A DNA stretch of 34,903 nt from NCBI GenBank assembly GCA_016872715.1, contig VGZD01000033.1, forward strand, positions 1-34,903, written 5' to 3'. Origin of the DNA: Planctomycetota bacterium (lineage in GTDB: Bacteria > Planctomycetota > UBA1135 > GCA-002686595). Shown in pieces: positions 24,348-33,620 of this stretch. Each line of letters starts with the position of its first letter. The stretch's first letter is position 1. The notes beneath the pieces are model-generated. The model was not told the DNA's origin. It did not search any database and saw only the letters and a program-made list of their open reading frames with translations. The position numbers were made by a program, and so were the translations under genes.

Positions 24348-25897
24348 CGCGCCGCGACTCCTTCCGTGAGCGGGGTGACGGGCTCGAGCGCCGCCGTGGA
24401 CTGCCGTGCCACGGCCACGCGCCGACCGACCTCGGCGAGATCCGGCTCGACCTTGCCCATGAAGTCGTTGGGTCGCACGCCCAGCCACACCGCGAGCACG
24501 ACGAGCGGGAGCATCAGCACGATCTCGCGCGCGTTGAGGTCGGTGAGCCGCTGGTTCTCGGGGTTCGTGCAGGCTCCGAACAGCATCTTGCGCGTCGCCA
24601 TCAGGAGGTACACCGCGCCGAAGATCACCCCCGTGAGGCCGATCACCGACCACAGCGGCGAGCTCTGGAACGAGCCGAGCAGGATCAGGTACTCGCCGAC
24701 GAAGCCGTTGAGGCCCGGGAGTCCGGCGCTCGAGAGCACCGTGAAGACCCAGAACAGCGCGAACAGGGGCATTACGGTCGCGACGCCGCCGAAGGCGTCG
24801 AGCGCGCGCGAGTGGCGGCGCTCGTAGAGCATGCCGACCAAGAGGAACAGCAGCCCAGTCGAGATGCCGTGGTTCACCATCTGCAGCATGCCGCCGGAGA
24901 GCCCAGCGGGCGTGAGCGCGAACAGGCCGAGCACCACGTAGCCCAAGTGGCTCACCGACGAGCACGCGATCAGGCGCTTGAGGTCGGTCTGGGCCCACGC
25001 GAGCAGCGCTCCGTAGAGAATCCCGATCGCACCGAGCGCCATCATCCACGGCGCCGCGGCCACCGCCGCATCGGGCAGCATCTGGATGCAGAACCGCAGC
25101 AGGCCGTAGGTGCCCATCTTGAGCAGCACGCCCGCGAGCACGACCGAGCCCGAAGTCGGGGCCTGCGTGTGCGCGTCGGGCAGCCACGTGTGGAACGGCA
25201 GGAGCGGCACCTTGATGCCGAAGGCCAGCGCGAAGGCCGCGAAGTACCACAACTGCTGCTCGAGCGGCGTTTGGCCCAGTTGCGCGATCAGTTCGCCGAG
25301 GTCGCTCGTGCCGCGATCGAAGAGGATCGCGATGATCGCGACCATCATCAACAGCGAGCCCGCCAGCGTGTAGAGGAAGAACTTGACCGTCGCGTACAGG
25401 CGCTGCTCGCCGCCCCAGATGCCGACGAGGAAGTACAGCGGGATGAGGCTGACTTCCCAGAAGAAGTAGAACAGCACGAGGTCGACCGCGAGGAAGGTGC
25501 CGAGCATGCCCGTCTGCATGACGAGCATCCACACCATGAACTCCTTGACGCGCTTCTCGACGTGGCCCCACGTCGAGAGGATCACGATCGGCATCAGCAC
25601 GGCCGTGAGCGTCACCATCAGCAGCGAGATGCCGTCCATGGCGAGGCTGAAGTGCACCTGCGTCGGCGTTCCGTCGCGCCAGGGCAGTTGGAACCACGGC
25701 AGGCTGAACGAGTACGGCGTCGCCGCGCCGTCGCCGCCCGGCACGTCGTAGCCCAAGAACAGCTTCACGCCGAGCACCGCGACGGCGAGCGTCGTCGCGA
25801 GCGCGATGCCGCGCTGCAGGCCTTCCGCGGCGCGCGGCGTGCAGAGCACGGCGAGCGCACCGAGGAGCGGGAGGAAGGTCAGGAGGACGAGTTCCAT
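24344..25897 (-). CDS. nuoM: NADH-quinone oxidoreductase subunit M
   Basis: This is the second antiporter-like, proton-translocating subunit of complex I. The 517-residue polytopic protein carries LFYFFWEVSLIPLYFL with the conserved Glu, AFGIKVPLLPFHTWLPDAHTQAP with the essential Lys, and QTDLKRLIACSSVSHLGYV. It also has SSAGLPGLNGFVGE. The length is normal for NuoM. It starts at ATG 25897, 13 bp after the nuoL stop. Its stop overlaps the nuoN start, so nuoM and nuoN are probably translationally coupled. Confidence 0.97.
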   Translation of the reverse strand: MELVLLTFLPLLGALAVLCTPRAAEGLQRGIALATTLAVAVLGVKLFLGYDVPGGDGAATPYSFSLPWFQLPWRDGTPTQVHFSLAMDGISLLMVTLTAVLMPIVILSTWGHVEKRVKEFMVWMLVMQTGMLGTFLAVDLVLFYFFWEVSLIPLYFLVGIWGGEQRLYATVKFFLYTLAGSLLMMVAIIAILFDRGTSDLGELIAQLGQTPLEQQLWYFAAFALAFGIKVPLLPFHTWLPDAHTQAPTSGSVVLAGVLLKMGTYGLLRFCIQMLPDAAVAAAPWMMALGAIGILYGALLAWAQTDLKRLIACSSVSHLGYVVLGLFALTPAGLSGGMLQMVNHGISTGLLFLLVGMLYERRHSRALDAFGGVATVMPLFALFWVFTVLSSAGLPGLNGFVGEYLILLGSFQSSPLWSVIGLTGVIFGAVYLLMATRKMLFGACTNPENQRLTDLNAREIVLMLPLVVLAVWLGVRPNDFMGKVEPDLAEVGRRVAVARQSTAALEPVTPLTEGVAAR

Positions 25898-25910
25898 GGA
25901 TTCGGTCTCC

Positions 25911-27902
25911 CTAGCTCCACATCCACAGGGCGCAGATCGCCAGCGCGCCGGCGCCCATCCACAGGGCGTAGCTCGCGAGGCTGCCGTCGACGGCGCGACG
26001 CGAGTGCTGCGCGATGTCGCGCGCGGTCCGGCCGGTTCCGTTCACGAGTCCGTCGATCGCGAACTGGTCGACGACCACCGCGATCAGGAAGCTCAGCATA
26101 CGCAGCGGCAGCACGATGATGCGCGCGTAGCGAGAGTCGATCGTCCACGCGTCGCCGAGGGTCGCCGCGAGCGTCGGGCGCTTGCGTGCGAAGAACTCGT
26201 CTTGCGCCGTGCCGTGCCTGTGCGCGTGGAAGCCCGTGTGCGCGAAGCCGAGCGCGATCGCCGAGCCGAGGCCCAGCAGAACCCACTCGAGCGCGTGGCT
26301 CAAGTGGTGTTCGCCAGGGCTCTGCGCGAGGATCTTGTTGCCCGCGTCCGTGACCGGGGCGAGCCACTCGGCGAGCAGGTGGGGCACATGCAGCACCGGC
26401 GGCAGGCCGAGCACGCCGCCGAGGATCGAGAGCACCGCGAGCACCATCAGCGGCAGCGTCATCACCAGCGGGCTCTCGTGCGGGTGCACGTGGTGGTGGT
26501 CGAAGCGTTCCTCGCCGAAGAAGGTCAGCGCGACCATGCGCCATGTGTAGTACGCCGTCAGCGCGGCAGTGAGCGCGCCCACGGCCCACAGACCGTAGTA
26601 CAGGCCACCGTTGGCGAAGGCGTGCGCGAGGATCTCGTCCTTCGAGAAGAAGCCCGACAACAGCGGCAGGCCCGAGAGCGCCGCGGCGCCCGCGAGGAAC
26701 GTGATGTAGGTCTGCGGCATGTGTTTGCGCAGTCCGCCCATCTTGTGCATGTCCTGTTCCTCGTGCATGCCGTGGATCACGGAGCCTGCGCCGAGGAAGA
26801 GCAGCGCCTTGAAGAACGCGTGCGTGACGACGTGGAACAGCGCGGCCGCCCAGGCGCCCGAGCCGAGCGCGAGGAACATGTAGCCGAGCTGGCTCACGGT
26901 CGAGTACGCCAGCACTTTCTTGATGTCGCGCTGCACGAGCGCCGTCGAGCCGCCGATCAGCGCGGTGAGCGCGCCGACGATGGCGATCAGGGGCAGCACC
27001 CAGCCCGAGGCCGCGAACAGCGGATTGAGGCGCACGACGAGGTAGATGCCGCTCGTGACCATGGTCGCGGCGTGGATCAGCGCGCTCACGGGCGTCGGAC
27101 CGGCCATGGCGTCGGGCAGCCACGTGAACAGCGGGAACTGCGCCGACTTGCCGCAGCAGCCGCCGAACAGGAACAGCGCGGCGAGCGACATGTCGAGCGC
27201 CTGTTCATCGGTGAAGCTCACGGTCGAGCCGACCGTGTGCGCGATGGTCGCCAGATCGAGCGTGTCGAACAGCCGGATCAGCAGGAACGAGCCGATCAGG
27301 AAGCACGCGTCGCCGACGCGGTTCATCACGAAGGCCTTCTGCGCGGCCTCGGCCGGCCAGCCCTTTTCGTACCAGAAGCCGATCAAGAGGAACGAGCACA
27401 GGCCGACGCCTTCCCAGCCGATGAACACGCCGAGCAGCGAGCTCGACAGCACCAGCATCAGCATCGCGAACACGAACAGGTTCAGGTACGCGAAGAACTT
27501 GCCGTAGCCCTTGTCGCCCTTCATGTAGCCGGAGGCGTACACGTGGATCAGGAAGCCGACGCCCGTGATCACGAGCGTCATCACCGACGAGAGCGGATCG
27601 AGCAGCAGTCCGAGATCGACGTCGAGGCCGCCGATCGAGATCCAATCGTGGGCCGTGCTCGCGAGGTGGCGCGCCGCGGGTTCGAGCTCGCGCAGCTCGA
27701 GGAAGCCCGTGACCGAAAGCACGAACGAGCCGAGCATCGCGCCGCAGGCGATCCACGGGGCGAGGCTGGCAGGTGCGCTCGCCTGCGGATCGCCATGGCG
27801 AGCGCGCAGGGTGGCAAGGTGCAGGGCTCCGGCGATCGCGCTGCCGAGGAGCGGCAGGAGCGGGATCCACCAGAGCCACGCGTGGGACTCGTGGCTCGGC
27901 AT
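25911..27902 (-). CDS. nuoL: NADH-quinone oxidoreductase subunit L
   Basis: This is the most distal antiporter-like subunit of complex I, whose long C-terminal lateral helix braces the membrane arm. The 663-residue protein has the signatures GWEGVGLCSFLLIGFWY and GGCCGKSAQFPLFTWLPDAM, then AGPTPVSALIHAATMV. QRDIKKVLAYSTVSQLGYM follows. A His-rich cytoplasmic loop (FDHHHVHPHESP) is seen before the C-terminal helices. The ATG at 27902 lies 4 bp after the nuoK stop. Confidence 0.97.
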   Translation of the reverse strand: MPSHESHAWLWWIPLLPLLGSAIAGALHLATLRARHGDPQASAPASLAPWIACGAMLGSFVLSVTGFLELRELEPAARHLASTAHDWISIGGLDVDLGLLLDPLSSVMTLVITGVGFLIHVYASGYMKGDKGYGKFFAYLNLFVFAMLMLVLSSSLLGVFIGWEGVGLCSFLLIGFWYEKGWPAEAAQKAFVMNRVGDACFLIGSFLLIRLFDTLDLATIAHTVGSTVSFTDEQALDMSLAALFLFGGCCGKSAQFPLFTWLPDAMAGPTPVSALIHAATMVTSGIYLVVRLNPLFAASGWVLPLIAIVGALTALIGGSTALVQRDIKKVLAYSTVSQLGYMFLALGSGAWAAALFHVVTHAFFKALLFLGAGSVIHGMHEEQDMHKMGGLRKHMPQTYITFLAGAAALSGLPLLSGFFSKDEILAHAFANGGLYYGLWAVGALTAALTAYYTWRMVALTFFGEERFDHHHVHPHESPLVMTLPLMVLAVLSILGGVLGLPPVLHVPHLLAEWLAPVTDAGNKILAQSPGEHHLSHALEWVLLGLGSAIALGFAHTGFHAHRHGTAQDEFFARKRPTLAATLGDAWTIDSRYARIIVLPLRMLSFLIAVVVDQFAIDGLVNGTGRTARDIAQHSRRAVDGSLASYALWMGAGALAICALWMWS

Positions 27903-27906
27903 GCGA

Positions 27907-28223
27907 CTAACCCTTCATCTCCGCCGCGGCGTCGGTCTCGGCGGATTGCTTCAGACGGTAGAGCGCGATGATCAGCGCGAGGCCGACCGCGGCCTCGGCC
28001 GCGGCGACCGTGATCACGAAGATGGCGAACACCGGGCCTTGCAGCGCGGGCTTGCCTTCGAGGGCGTGCTGGCGGCTCGCGGCGAGGAAGGCGAGGTTCG
28101 CGGCGTTGAGCATCAGCTCGACGCACATCAGCACGACGATGACGTTGCGCCGGACCATGAAGCCCAGCACGCCGAGGGCGAACAGGCCCGCGGACAAGTA
28201 CAGAAGGTGCGCGGTCGGAACGT

Positions 28224-28227
<4 letters not shown>
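27907..28227 (-). CDS. nuoK: NADH-quinone oxidoreductase subunit K
   Basis: This small three-span subunit (106 residues) lies next to NuoJ and NuoN in the membrane arm. Two membrane glutamates needed for proton transfer are in place: Glu37 in [13 protein letters not shown] and Glu78 in [15 protein letters not shown]. The ATG at 28227 overlaps the nuoJ stop as ATGA. Confidence 0.97.
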
Positions 28228-28789
<562 letters not shown>

Positions 28790-28793
<4 letters not shown>

Positions 28794-29302
28794 TGCTTGC
28801 TCCGCCAGCGGTTGTTGAGCCGGTACACGTAGTCGATGCGCTCTTGCAGCGCGCTCTTCGGGCGCTTGAGCTTCTCGAGGTCGTACACCAGACCCGCGCG
28901 CGTGAAGTCGGCGAGCTCGAGCTCGTTCGACATGAAGATCGCGTCCTTGGGGCAGGCTTCCTCGCAGAAGCCGCACAGGATGCAGCGCAGCATGTCGATC
29001 TCGAACCGCTTGGGCTCGCGCTCGATGCCGCGGTCGGTCTCGCCGCCGTCGATCGTGATCGCGTAGGCCGGACAGGCGACCTCGCACATGCCGCACGACA
29101 CGCAGGCGATGTTGCCGTCGTCCTTGACGACCAGGCGCGGCTGGCCGCGCGTGACCTCGTCGGTCGGGAGCGGCTGCTCGGGATATTGCCGCGTGATCGG
29201 CTTCTCGAAGAACTTGCGGAACGTGAGCGACAGGCCGCGCAGCACCTCGGGGAGGTACAGCCGCTCGGCGAGCGTGAGTTCCTTGCGCTGGACGACAACC
29301 AT
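28790..29302 (-). CDS. nuoI: NADH-quinone oxidoreductase subunit I
   Basis: This peripheral-arm subunit carries two [4Fe-4S] clusters (N6a and N6b) that pass electrons towards N2. The 170-residue protein has two ferredoxin motifs: Cys67, 70, 73, 77 (CVSCGMCEVACP) and Cys107, 110, 113, 117 (CILCGFCEEACP). The N-terminal amphipathic helix (LRGLSLTFRKFFEKPITRQYPEQ is the classic opening, in two parts) is present. The ATG at 29302 lies 3 bp after the nuoH stop, and the end overlaps nuoJ. Confidence 0.97.
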
Positions 29303-29305
29303 GGC

Positions 29306-30343
29306 CTAGCTGCCCTTCGCGGTGAAGGCGACCCACGCACCGACGACGAGCACGTTCGCCAGCGCGATCGGGAGCGCGACCTTCCAACCCAGCCGCATCA
29401 ATTGGTCGAAGCGGAAGCGGGGGAGGGTCCAGCGCACCCAGATGAACAGGAACAGGAAGAAGCCAGCCTTGAGGAGGAAGGCGAGGATGCCGAGGAACCA
29501 CGGCGCCTCGGGCCACAAGGGCACCGAGGGACCGCCGAAGAACAGCGTGGCGTTGAGGCACGCCATCACGGTCATGGCGCAGTACTCGCCCAAGAAGAAC
29601 AGCGCGAAGCGCATGGCCGAGTACTCGGTGTGGAAGCCGCCGACGAGCTCCGGCTCGCACTCGGCGAAGTCGAAGGGATGGCGGTTGGTCTCGGCGAAGC
29701 TCGCGATCGTGAACAGCACGAAGGCAACCGCGCCGAAGGGCGTGAACACGTTCCACAGGCCGTTCTCGCGCTGGGCCGTGACGATCGCGCCCAAGTCGAG
29801 CGAGCCCGAGAGCGCCACGATCACGAGGATCGAGAGGATCAGCGTGAGCTCGTAGCTGATCATCTGCGCGCTCGCGCGCAGGCCGCCGAGCAGCGAGTAC
29901 TTCGAGTTGGAGGCCCAGCCGCCCAAGATCGCGCCGTACACCGACAGGCCGCCGAGGGCGAGCATGTACATGATCCCCAAGTCGAGCTGCGCGATGGAGA
30001 AGGGGATCTTCTTTTCGCCGACCACGATCGTCCCGATCGGGATCACCGCGATGGTCATCATCGACGGGATCGCCGCCAGCGCCGGCGCGAGGCGGAAGAG
30101 GAACTTGTTGGCCCCCTCGGGGATCAGCTCTTCCTTGAAGATGAATTTGATGCCGTCGGCGAGCGGTTGCAGCAGGCCGAACGGTCCGACGCGGTTGGGA
30201 CCGTGGCGAAACTGCATCCACGCCGAGACCTTGCGCTCGGCGAGCGACATCAGCGCCGCCGTGCCGATGAGGCCGCCGAAGATGAGCGCCACCTTGGCGA
30301 CCCACAGGATCCACTCGGGGACGTCCGCGAGGAAGGCTTCCAT
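29306..30343 (-). CDS. nuoH: NADH-quinone oxidoreductase subunit H
   Basis: NuoH anchors the peripheral arm and forms much of the quinone channel. The 345-residue, eight-span protein has LAERKVSAWMQFRHGPNRVG (35-53, Glu36) followed by PFGLLQPLADGIKFIFKEE. It also has the acidic loop FAECEPELVGGFHTEYSAM and IWVRWTLPRFRFDQLM near the C-terminus. All are standard NuoH signatures. The ATG at 30343 is 6 bp after the nuoG stop. Confidence 0.97.
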   Translation of the reverse strand: MEAFLADVPEWILWVAKVALIFGGLIGTAALMSLAERKVSAWMQFRHGPNRVGPFGLLQPLADGIKFIFKEELIPEGANKFLFRLAPALAAIPSMMTIAVIPIGTIVVGEKKIPFSIAQLDLGIMYMLALGGLSVYGAILGGWASNSKYSLLGGLRASAQMISYELTLILSILVIVALSGSLDLGAIVTAQRENGLWNVFTPFGAVAFVLFTIASFAETNRHPFDFAECEPELVGGFHTEYSAMRFALFFLGEYCAMTVMACLNATLFFGGPSVPLWPEAPWFLGILAFLLKAGFFLFLFIWVRWTLPRFRFDQLMRLGWKVALPIALANVLVVGAWVAFTAKGS

Positions 30344-30349
30344 CGCTCC

Positions 30350-31831
30350 CTAGCTCCCCTGCGGCACGGCCGACAGCTTGGCGGTGAGCGCCGCGAGTTG
30401 AAGATCGAGGCGCCGCACGAGCGCGGGCGGCGGGAGCGCGACGTTGAGCACGCCGACGCGGCCGTCGACGTTGATCCAATGCCCCGACTTCTCGACGTGC
30501 GTCGGAACCGGGAACGCGATGTCGAGCGAAGCAAGGTCGCTCGCCTCGACGTCGAAGGCGACGAGGCGCAGCTTCTTCGGCAGCAGGGCGAGGCCCGCGT
30601 GGCCGAGGAGTTCGAGCACGCGCTCGCCCGCGAGCACCGCGGAGGGCGCGACCGCGAGCGCGGCGAGCGCGTCGGCGGGCGCGAGTGCGCCGAAGCCTAG
30701 TTCGAGCAGTCCACGCCGGTTGGGGCACGGATCGCCGGTGTGCAGCAGGTCGTCTTTCAGCGCGTTGGGCGCGGGCGAGACGAACTGCGGCGTGGCCTTG
30801 AGCGCCTGCGCGAGCGCGAGCGCCGCCTTGGCCTCCTCCTGCGTCGCGAAGGGCGAGACGATCACGAGCGTGCCGGGGTGCGACGCGAGCATGTCCGCCG
30901 CGAGGTCGAGCGCCGCGACGTCGTCGGAGCACTCGAGTCCGTTGTAGCCGCGCACCGCGGCCGTGCGCAGGCGGCCGCCGAGCACCTCGCCCTCGGGTGC
31001 GAGCGCACGCGTGAGCGGCGCGAGCGCGTGGCGACCGGTGTCGCACATCCACCACTGGTTGACGGCCGCGTTGTAGCGCGGGCGGATGCGCTTCACTTGC
31101 TTGGCGCGCAGGGACTCGACCGAGATCGAGCAGCCGCGCGAGCACTCGCCGCAGGTCGAGAGCGTCTTGGAGAGGTTCCACACGCGCGCTTGGAAGCGGA
31201 ACTTCTTGCTCGTCAGCGCGCCGACCGGGCAGATGTCCGCCAGATTGCCCTGGTAGTTTCCCTCCAGCGGCTTGTCCATGTAGGTGTTGATCACCGAGTG
31301 CGAGCCCAAGCCCTCGACGGTGAGCTGCGCCTTCTTCGTCACGTCCGTGAAGAAGCGCACGCAGCGCGAGCACAGGATGCAGCGCTCTTCGTCGAGCACG
31401 ATCACGTCGCCGAGCGACTTGCGCTTCTCGAGCTTGCGGCGCGGCTCGCTCGATCGACCCTTGCCCTGCCCCTCGTTGAAGGCATAGTCCTGCAGGTCGC
31501 ACTCGCCGGCCTTGTCGCAGATCGGGCAGTCGAGCGGGTGGTTCTTGAGCAGGAACTCGAGGCACTCGCGGCGCGTGTCGTGCGCCTTGGGCGTGTCCGT
31601 CGAGACGACCATGCCCTCGCTCACCGGCGTGCGACAGGCGGCGACGACGCGCGACGGCTGGCCCGGCGCGCCGGCGACTTCGACCTGACAAATGCGGCAG
31701 GAACCCACCGGCGCGAGGCCGGGGTGGTAGCAGTACATCGGGACATCGACGCCTTGGTCGTGGCAGGCGCGGATGAGCGGCTGCTTGGGATCGGCTTCGA
31801 CCTCGCGACCGTTGATCTGGATCTTGGTCAC
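30350..31831 (-). CDS. nuoG: NADH-quinone oxidoreductase subunit G (short form)
   Basis: NuoG is the large iron-sulfur subunit of the NADH-oxidising arm. The 493-residue product has an N-terminal [2Fe-2S] ferredoxin domain (Cys34, 45, 48, 66). The His-Cys3 cluster N5 (His98, Cys102, 105, 111) and the [4Fe-4S] cluster N4 (Cys151, 154, 157, 201) follow. A further four-cysteine motif (Cys227, 230, 234, 263) matches the N7-type cluster of E. coli-like and some other NuoG proteins. The molybdopterin-oxidoreductase-like part is reduced to about 220 residues, compared with the roughly 900-residue E. coli protein. It starts at GTG 31831, overlapping the nuoF stop as GTGA. Confidence 0.95.
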   Translation of the reverse strand: MTKIQINGREVEADPKQPLIRACHDQGVDVPMYCYHPGLAPVGSCRICQVEVAGAPGQPSRVVAACRTPVSEGMVVSTDTPKAHDTRRECLEFLLKNHPLDCPICDKAGECDLQDYAFNEGQGKGRSSEPRRKLEKRKSLGDVIVLDEERCILCSRCVRFFTDVTKKAQLTVEGLGSHSVINTYMDKPLEGNYQGNLADICPVGALTSKKFRFQARVWNLSKTLSTCGECSRGCSISVESLRAKQVKRIRPRYNAAVNQWWMCDTGRHALAPLTRALAPEGEVLGGRLRTAAVRGYNGLECSDDVAALDLAADMLASHPGTLVIVSPFATQEEAKAALALAQALKATPQFVSPAPNALKDDLLHTGDPCPNRRGLLELGFGALAPADALAALAVAPSAVLAGERVLELLGHAGLALLPKKLRLVAFDVEASDLASLDIAFPVPTHVEKSGHWINVDGRVGVLNVALPPPALVRRLDLQLAALTAKLSAVPQGS

Positions 31832-33153
31832 GCGTGCGCCTCGTGCAGTCTTGGGGCGTGCTTGGATTCGTTGCGGAGCGGATCGCGGCCGAGCCGGATG
31901 CACTCCTCGAACTCGTGCCGGAAGTGCTTCACGGCGGCGAGCGTCGGGATCGCGGCGGCGTCGGCGAGCGCGCAGATGGTCTTGGCGGGCGCCATGCCGT
32001 TGGAGAGCGAGACGAGCAGGTCGAGATCCGACATCTGGCCCTTGCCGTGCGCGATGCGGCGGAAGATCTGGTGCAGCCACTGCGTGCCTTCGCGGCACTG
32101 GCTGCACTGGCCGCAGCTCTCGTGGTCGTAGAAGCGCGCGGTGACGTCCATCACCTGCGGGATCGACGCGGTCTCGTCGAGGACGATCATCGCGGCCGTG
32201 CCGAACATCGAGCCCGCGGCCTTGACCGAGTCGTGGTCCATCACGACGTCCGCCATCGAGGCGGGGAGCAGGCCCGTCGACGAGCCGCCGGGGAAGAAGG
32301 CCTTGAGCTTGCGGCCCTTCCACACGCCGAGCGCGACCTCGTCGATGATCTGGCGCGCGGTGAGGCCGAAGGGCAGCTCGTACACGCCGGGCTTGTTGAC
32401 GTGGCCCGAGATGCCGAGCAGGAAATTGCCCGTGCTCTTGGGCACGCCCATCGACTTGAACCACTCGGCTCCGTTGCGAACGATGAACGGCGCGTTGAAG
32501 ATGCTCTCGACGTTGTTGACCGTCGTCGGCGACTTCCACAGGCCCGAACCGGCGGGGAAGGGCGGCTTGGGGCGCGGATGGCCGCGCTTGCCCTCGAGCG
32601 ACTCCATCAGGCCCGTTTCTTCGCCGCAGATGTAGGCGCCCGCGCCCTTGTGCATCCAGATGTCGCACGAGAAGTCCGTGCCGAGGATGTGCTGGCCGAC
32701 GAGGCCCGCCTCGCGCGCCTCGTCGATCGCCGCCTGCAGGCGGTTGTAGGACAGCCGGTACTCGCCGCGCACGTAGATGTAGGCGGCCTTGGCGCGCATG
32801 GCGAAGCACGCGATCAGGCAGCCCTCGATCAGGCCGTGGGGATCGCGCTCCATCAGCACGCGATCCTTGCACGTGCCGGGCTCGGACTCGTCCGCGTTGA
32901 CCGCGAGGTAGCGCGGCCGCGGGTCCTTGGTGATGTCGGGCATGAAGCTCCACTTCATGCCGGTGGGGAAGCCGGCGCCGCCGCGGCCGCGCAGCAGCGA
33001 ATCCTTCATCACGCCGATCACTTGCTCGCTCGTCCACGGCTTCTTGAGCACGTCCTCGATGGCGCGGTAGCCGCCCTCGGCGCGGTAGGTCGCGAGCGTG
33101 TGGGAGTTGGGCAGCCCGACGCGGTTCAGGAGATACTTCGGGAAGTCCTTCAC
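31828..33153 (-). CDS. nuoF: NADH-quinone oxidoreductase subunit F
   Basis: NuoF binds NADH and FMN and holds cluster N3. The 441-residue protein has the FMN/NADH-binding GRGGAGFPTGMKW (56-68) and NADESEPGTCKDR (86-98). AGAYICGEETGLMESLEGKR (171-190) is also present. The [4Fe-4S] ligands are Cys347, 350 and 353 (CGQCSQCREG) with Cys394. The GTG at 33153 overlaps the nuoE stop as GTGA and matches the usual length; a longer in-frame start would fall inside nuoE. Confidence 0.97.
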   Translation of the reverse strand: MKDFPKYLLNRVGLPNSHTLATYRAEGGYRAIEDVLKKPWTSEQVIGVMKDSLLRGRGGAGFPTGMKWSFMPDITKDPRPRYLAVNADESEPGTCKDRVLMERDPHGLIEGCLIACFAMRAKAAYIYVRGEYRLSYNRLQAAIDEAREAGLVGQHILGTDFSCDIWMHKGAGAYICGEETGLMESLEGKRGHPRPKPPFPAGSGLWKSPTTVNNVESIFNAPFIVRNGAEWFKSMGVPKSTGNFLLGISGHVNKPGVYELPFGLTARQIIDEVALGVWKGRKLKAFFPGGSSTGLLPASMADVVMDHDSVKAAGSMFGTAAMIVLDETASIPQVMDVTARFYDHESCGQCSQCREGTQWLHQIFRRIAHGKGQMSDLDLLVSLSNGMAPAKTICALADAAAIPTLAAVKHFRHEFEECIRLGRDPLRNESKHAPRLHEAHA

Positions 33154-33620
33154 TGGCAGCTCCCGAGGATCTGCTCGGCCTTGGAGCGGTCGAGGTCTTC
33201 GTGGTAGGTCCCGTCGAGGTCGAACATCGGAGCATTCGCGCAGGCGCCTTGGCACTCGACGCGCACCACGCTGAACTTGCCGTCGGGTGACGTGCCGCCG
33301 ACGGGCGAGCCCGTGACGTGGCACACGTGCGCGAGCAGGTCTTCGGCGCCGCGCAGCGTGCACGAGATGTTGTGGCACACGCTGACCAAGTGGCGGCCGC
33401 GCGGCGTCAGCCGGAACATCGGATAGAAGGTCGCGACGCCGAACACCTCGACCGGCTCGAGGCCGAAGAACTCGGCCAAGTCCTCGATCGCCTGCGGGCC
33501 GAGCCAGCCGCCCTGCTCTTCTTGGCAGCGGTGCAGGGCCGGGATCAGGCCGGCGCGTTTTTCGGGGTAGTGCGTGACTAGTTCGGTGAACTCGGCCTTG
33601 AGCTTGTCGGAGAGTGCCAT
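33150..33620 (-). CDS. nuoE: NADH-quinone oxidoreductase subunit E
   Basis: NuoE carries the [2Fe-2S] cluster N1a beside NuoF. The 156-residue thioredoxin-fold protein has the four ligands Cys82, Cys87, Cys123 and Cys127 (CHNISC and CQGAC) and the N-terminal helical bundle (ALHRCQEEQGGWL). The ATG at 33620 shares one base with the nuoD stop (TGATG). nuoD, nuoE and nuoF all overlap, which indicates coupled translation. Confidence 0.97.
   Translation of the reverse strand: MALSDKLKAEFTELVTHYPEKRAGLIPALHRCQEEQGGWLGPQAIEDLAEFFGLEPVEVFGVATFYPMFRLTPRGRHLVSVCHNISCTLRGAEDLLAHVCHVTGSPVGGTSPDGKFSVVRVECQGACANAPMFDLDGTYHEDLDRSKAEQILGSCQ

Noticed and set aside
22890-25697. Apparent 935-residue reading frame that includes nuoN
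   Set aside because: The part upstream of 24347 is an out-of-frame shadow of nuoM. NuoN starts at the ATG overlapping the nuoM stop.
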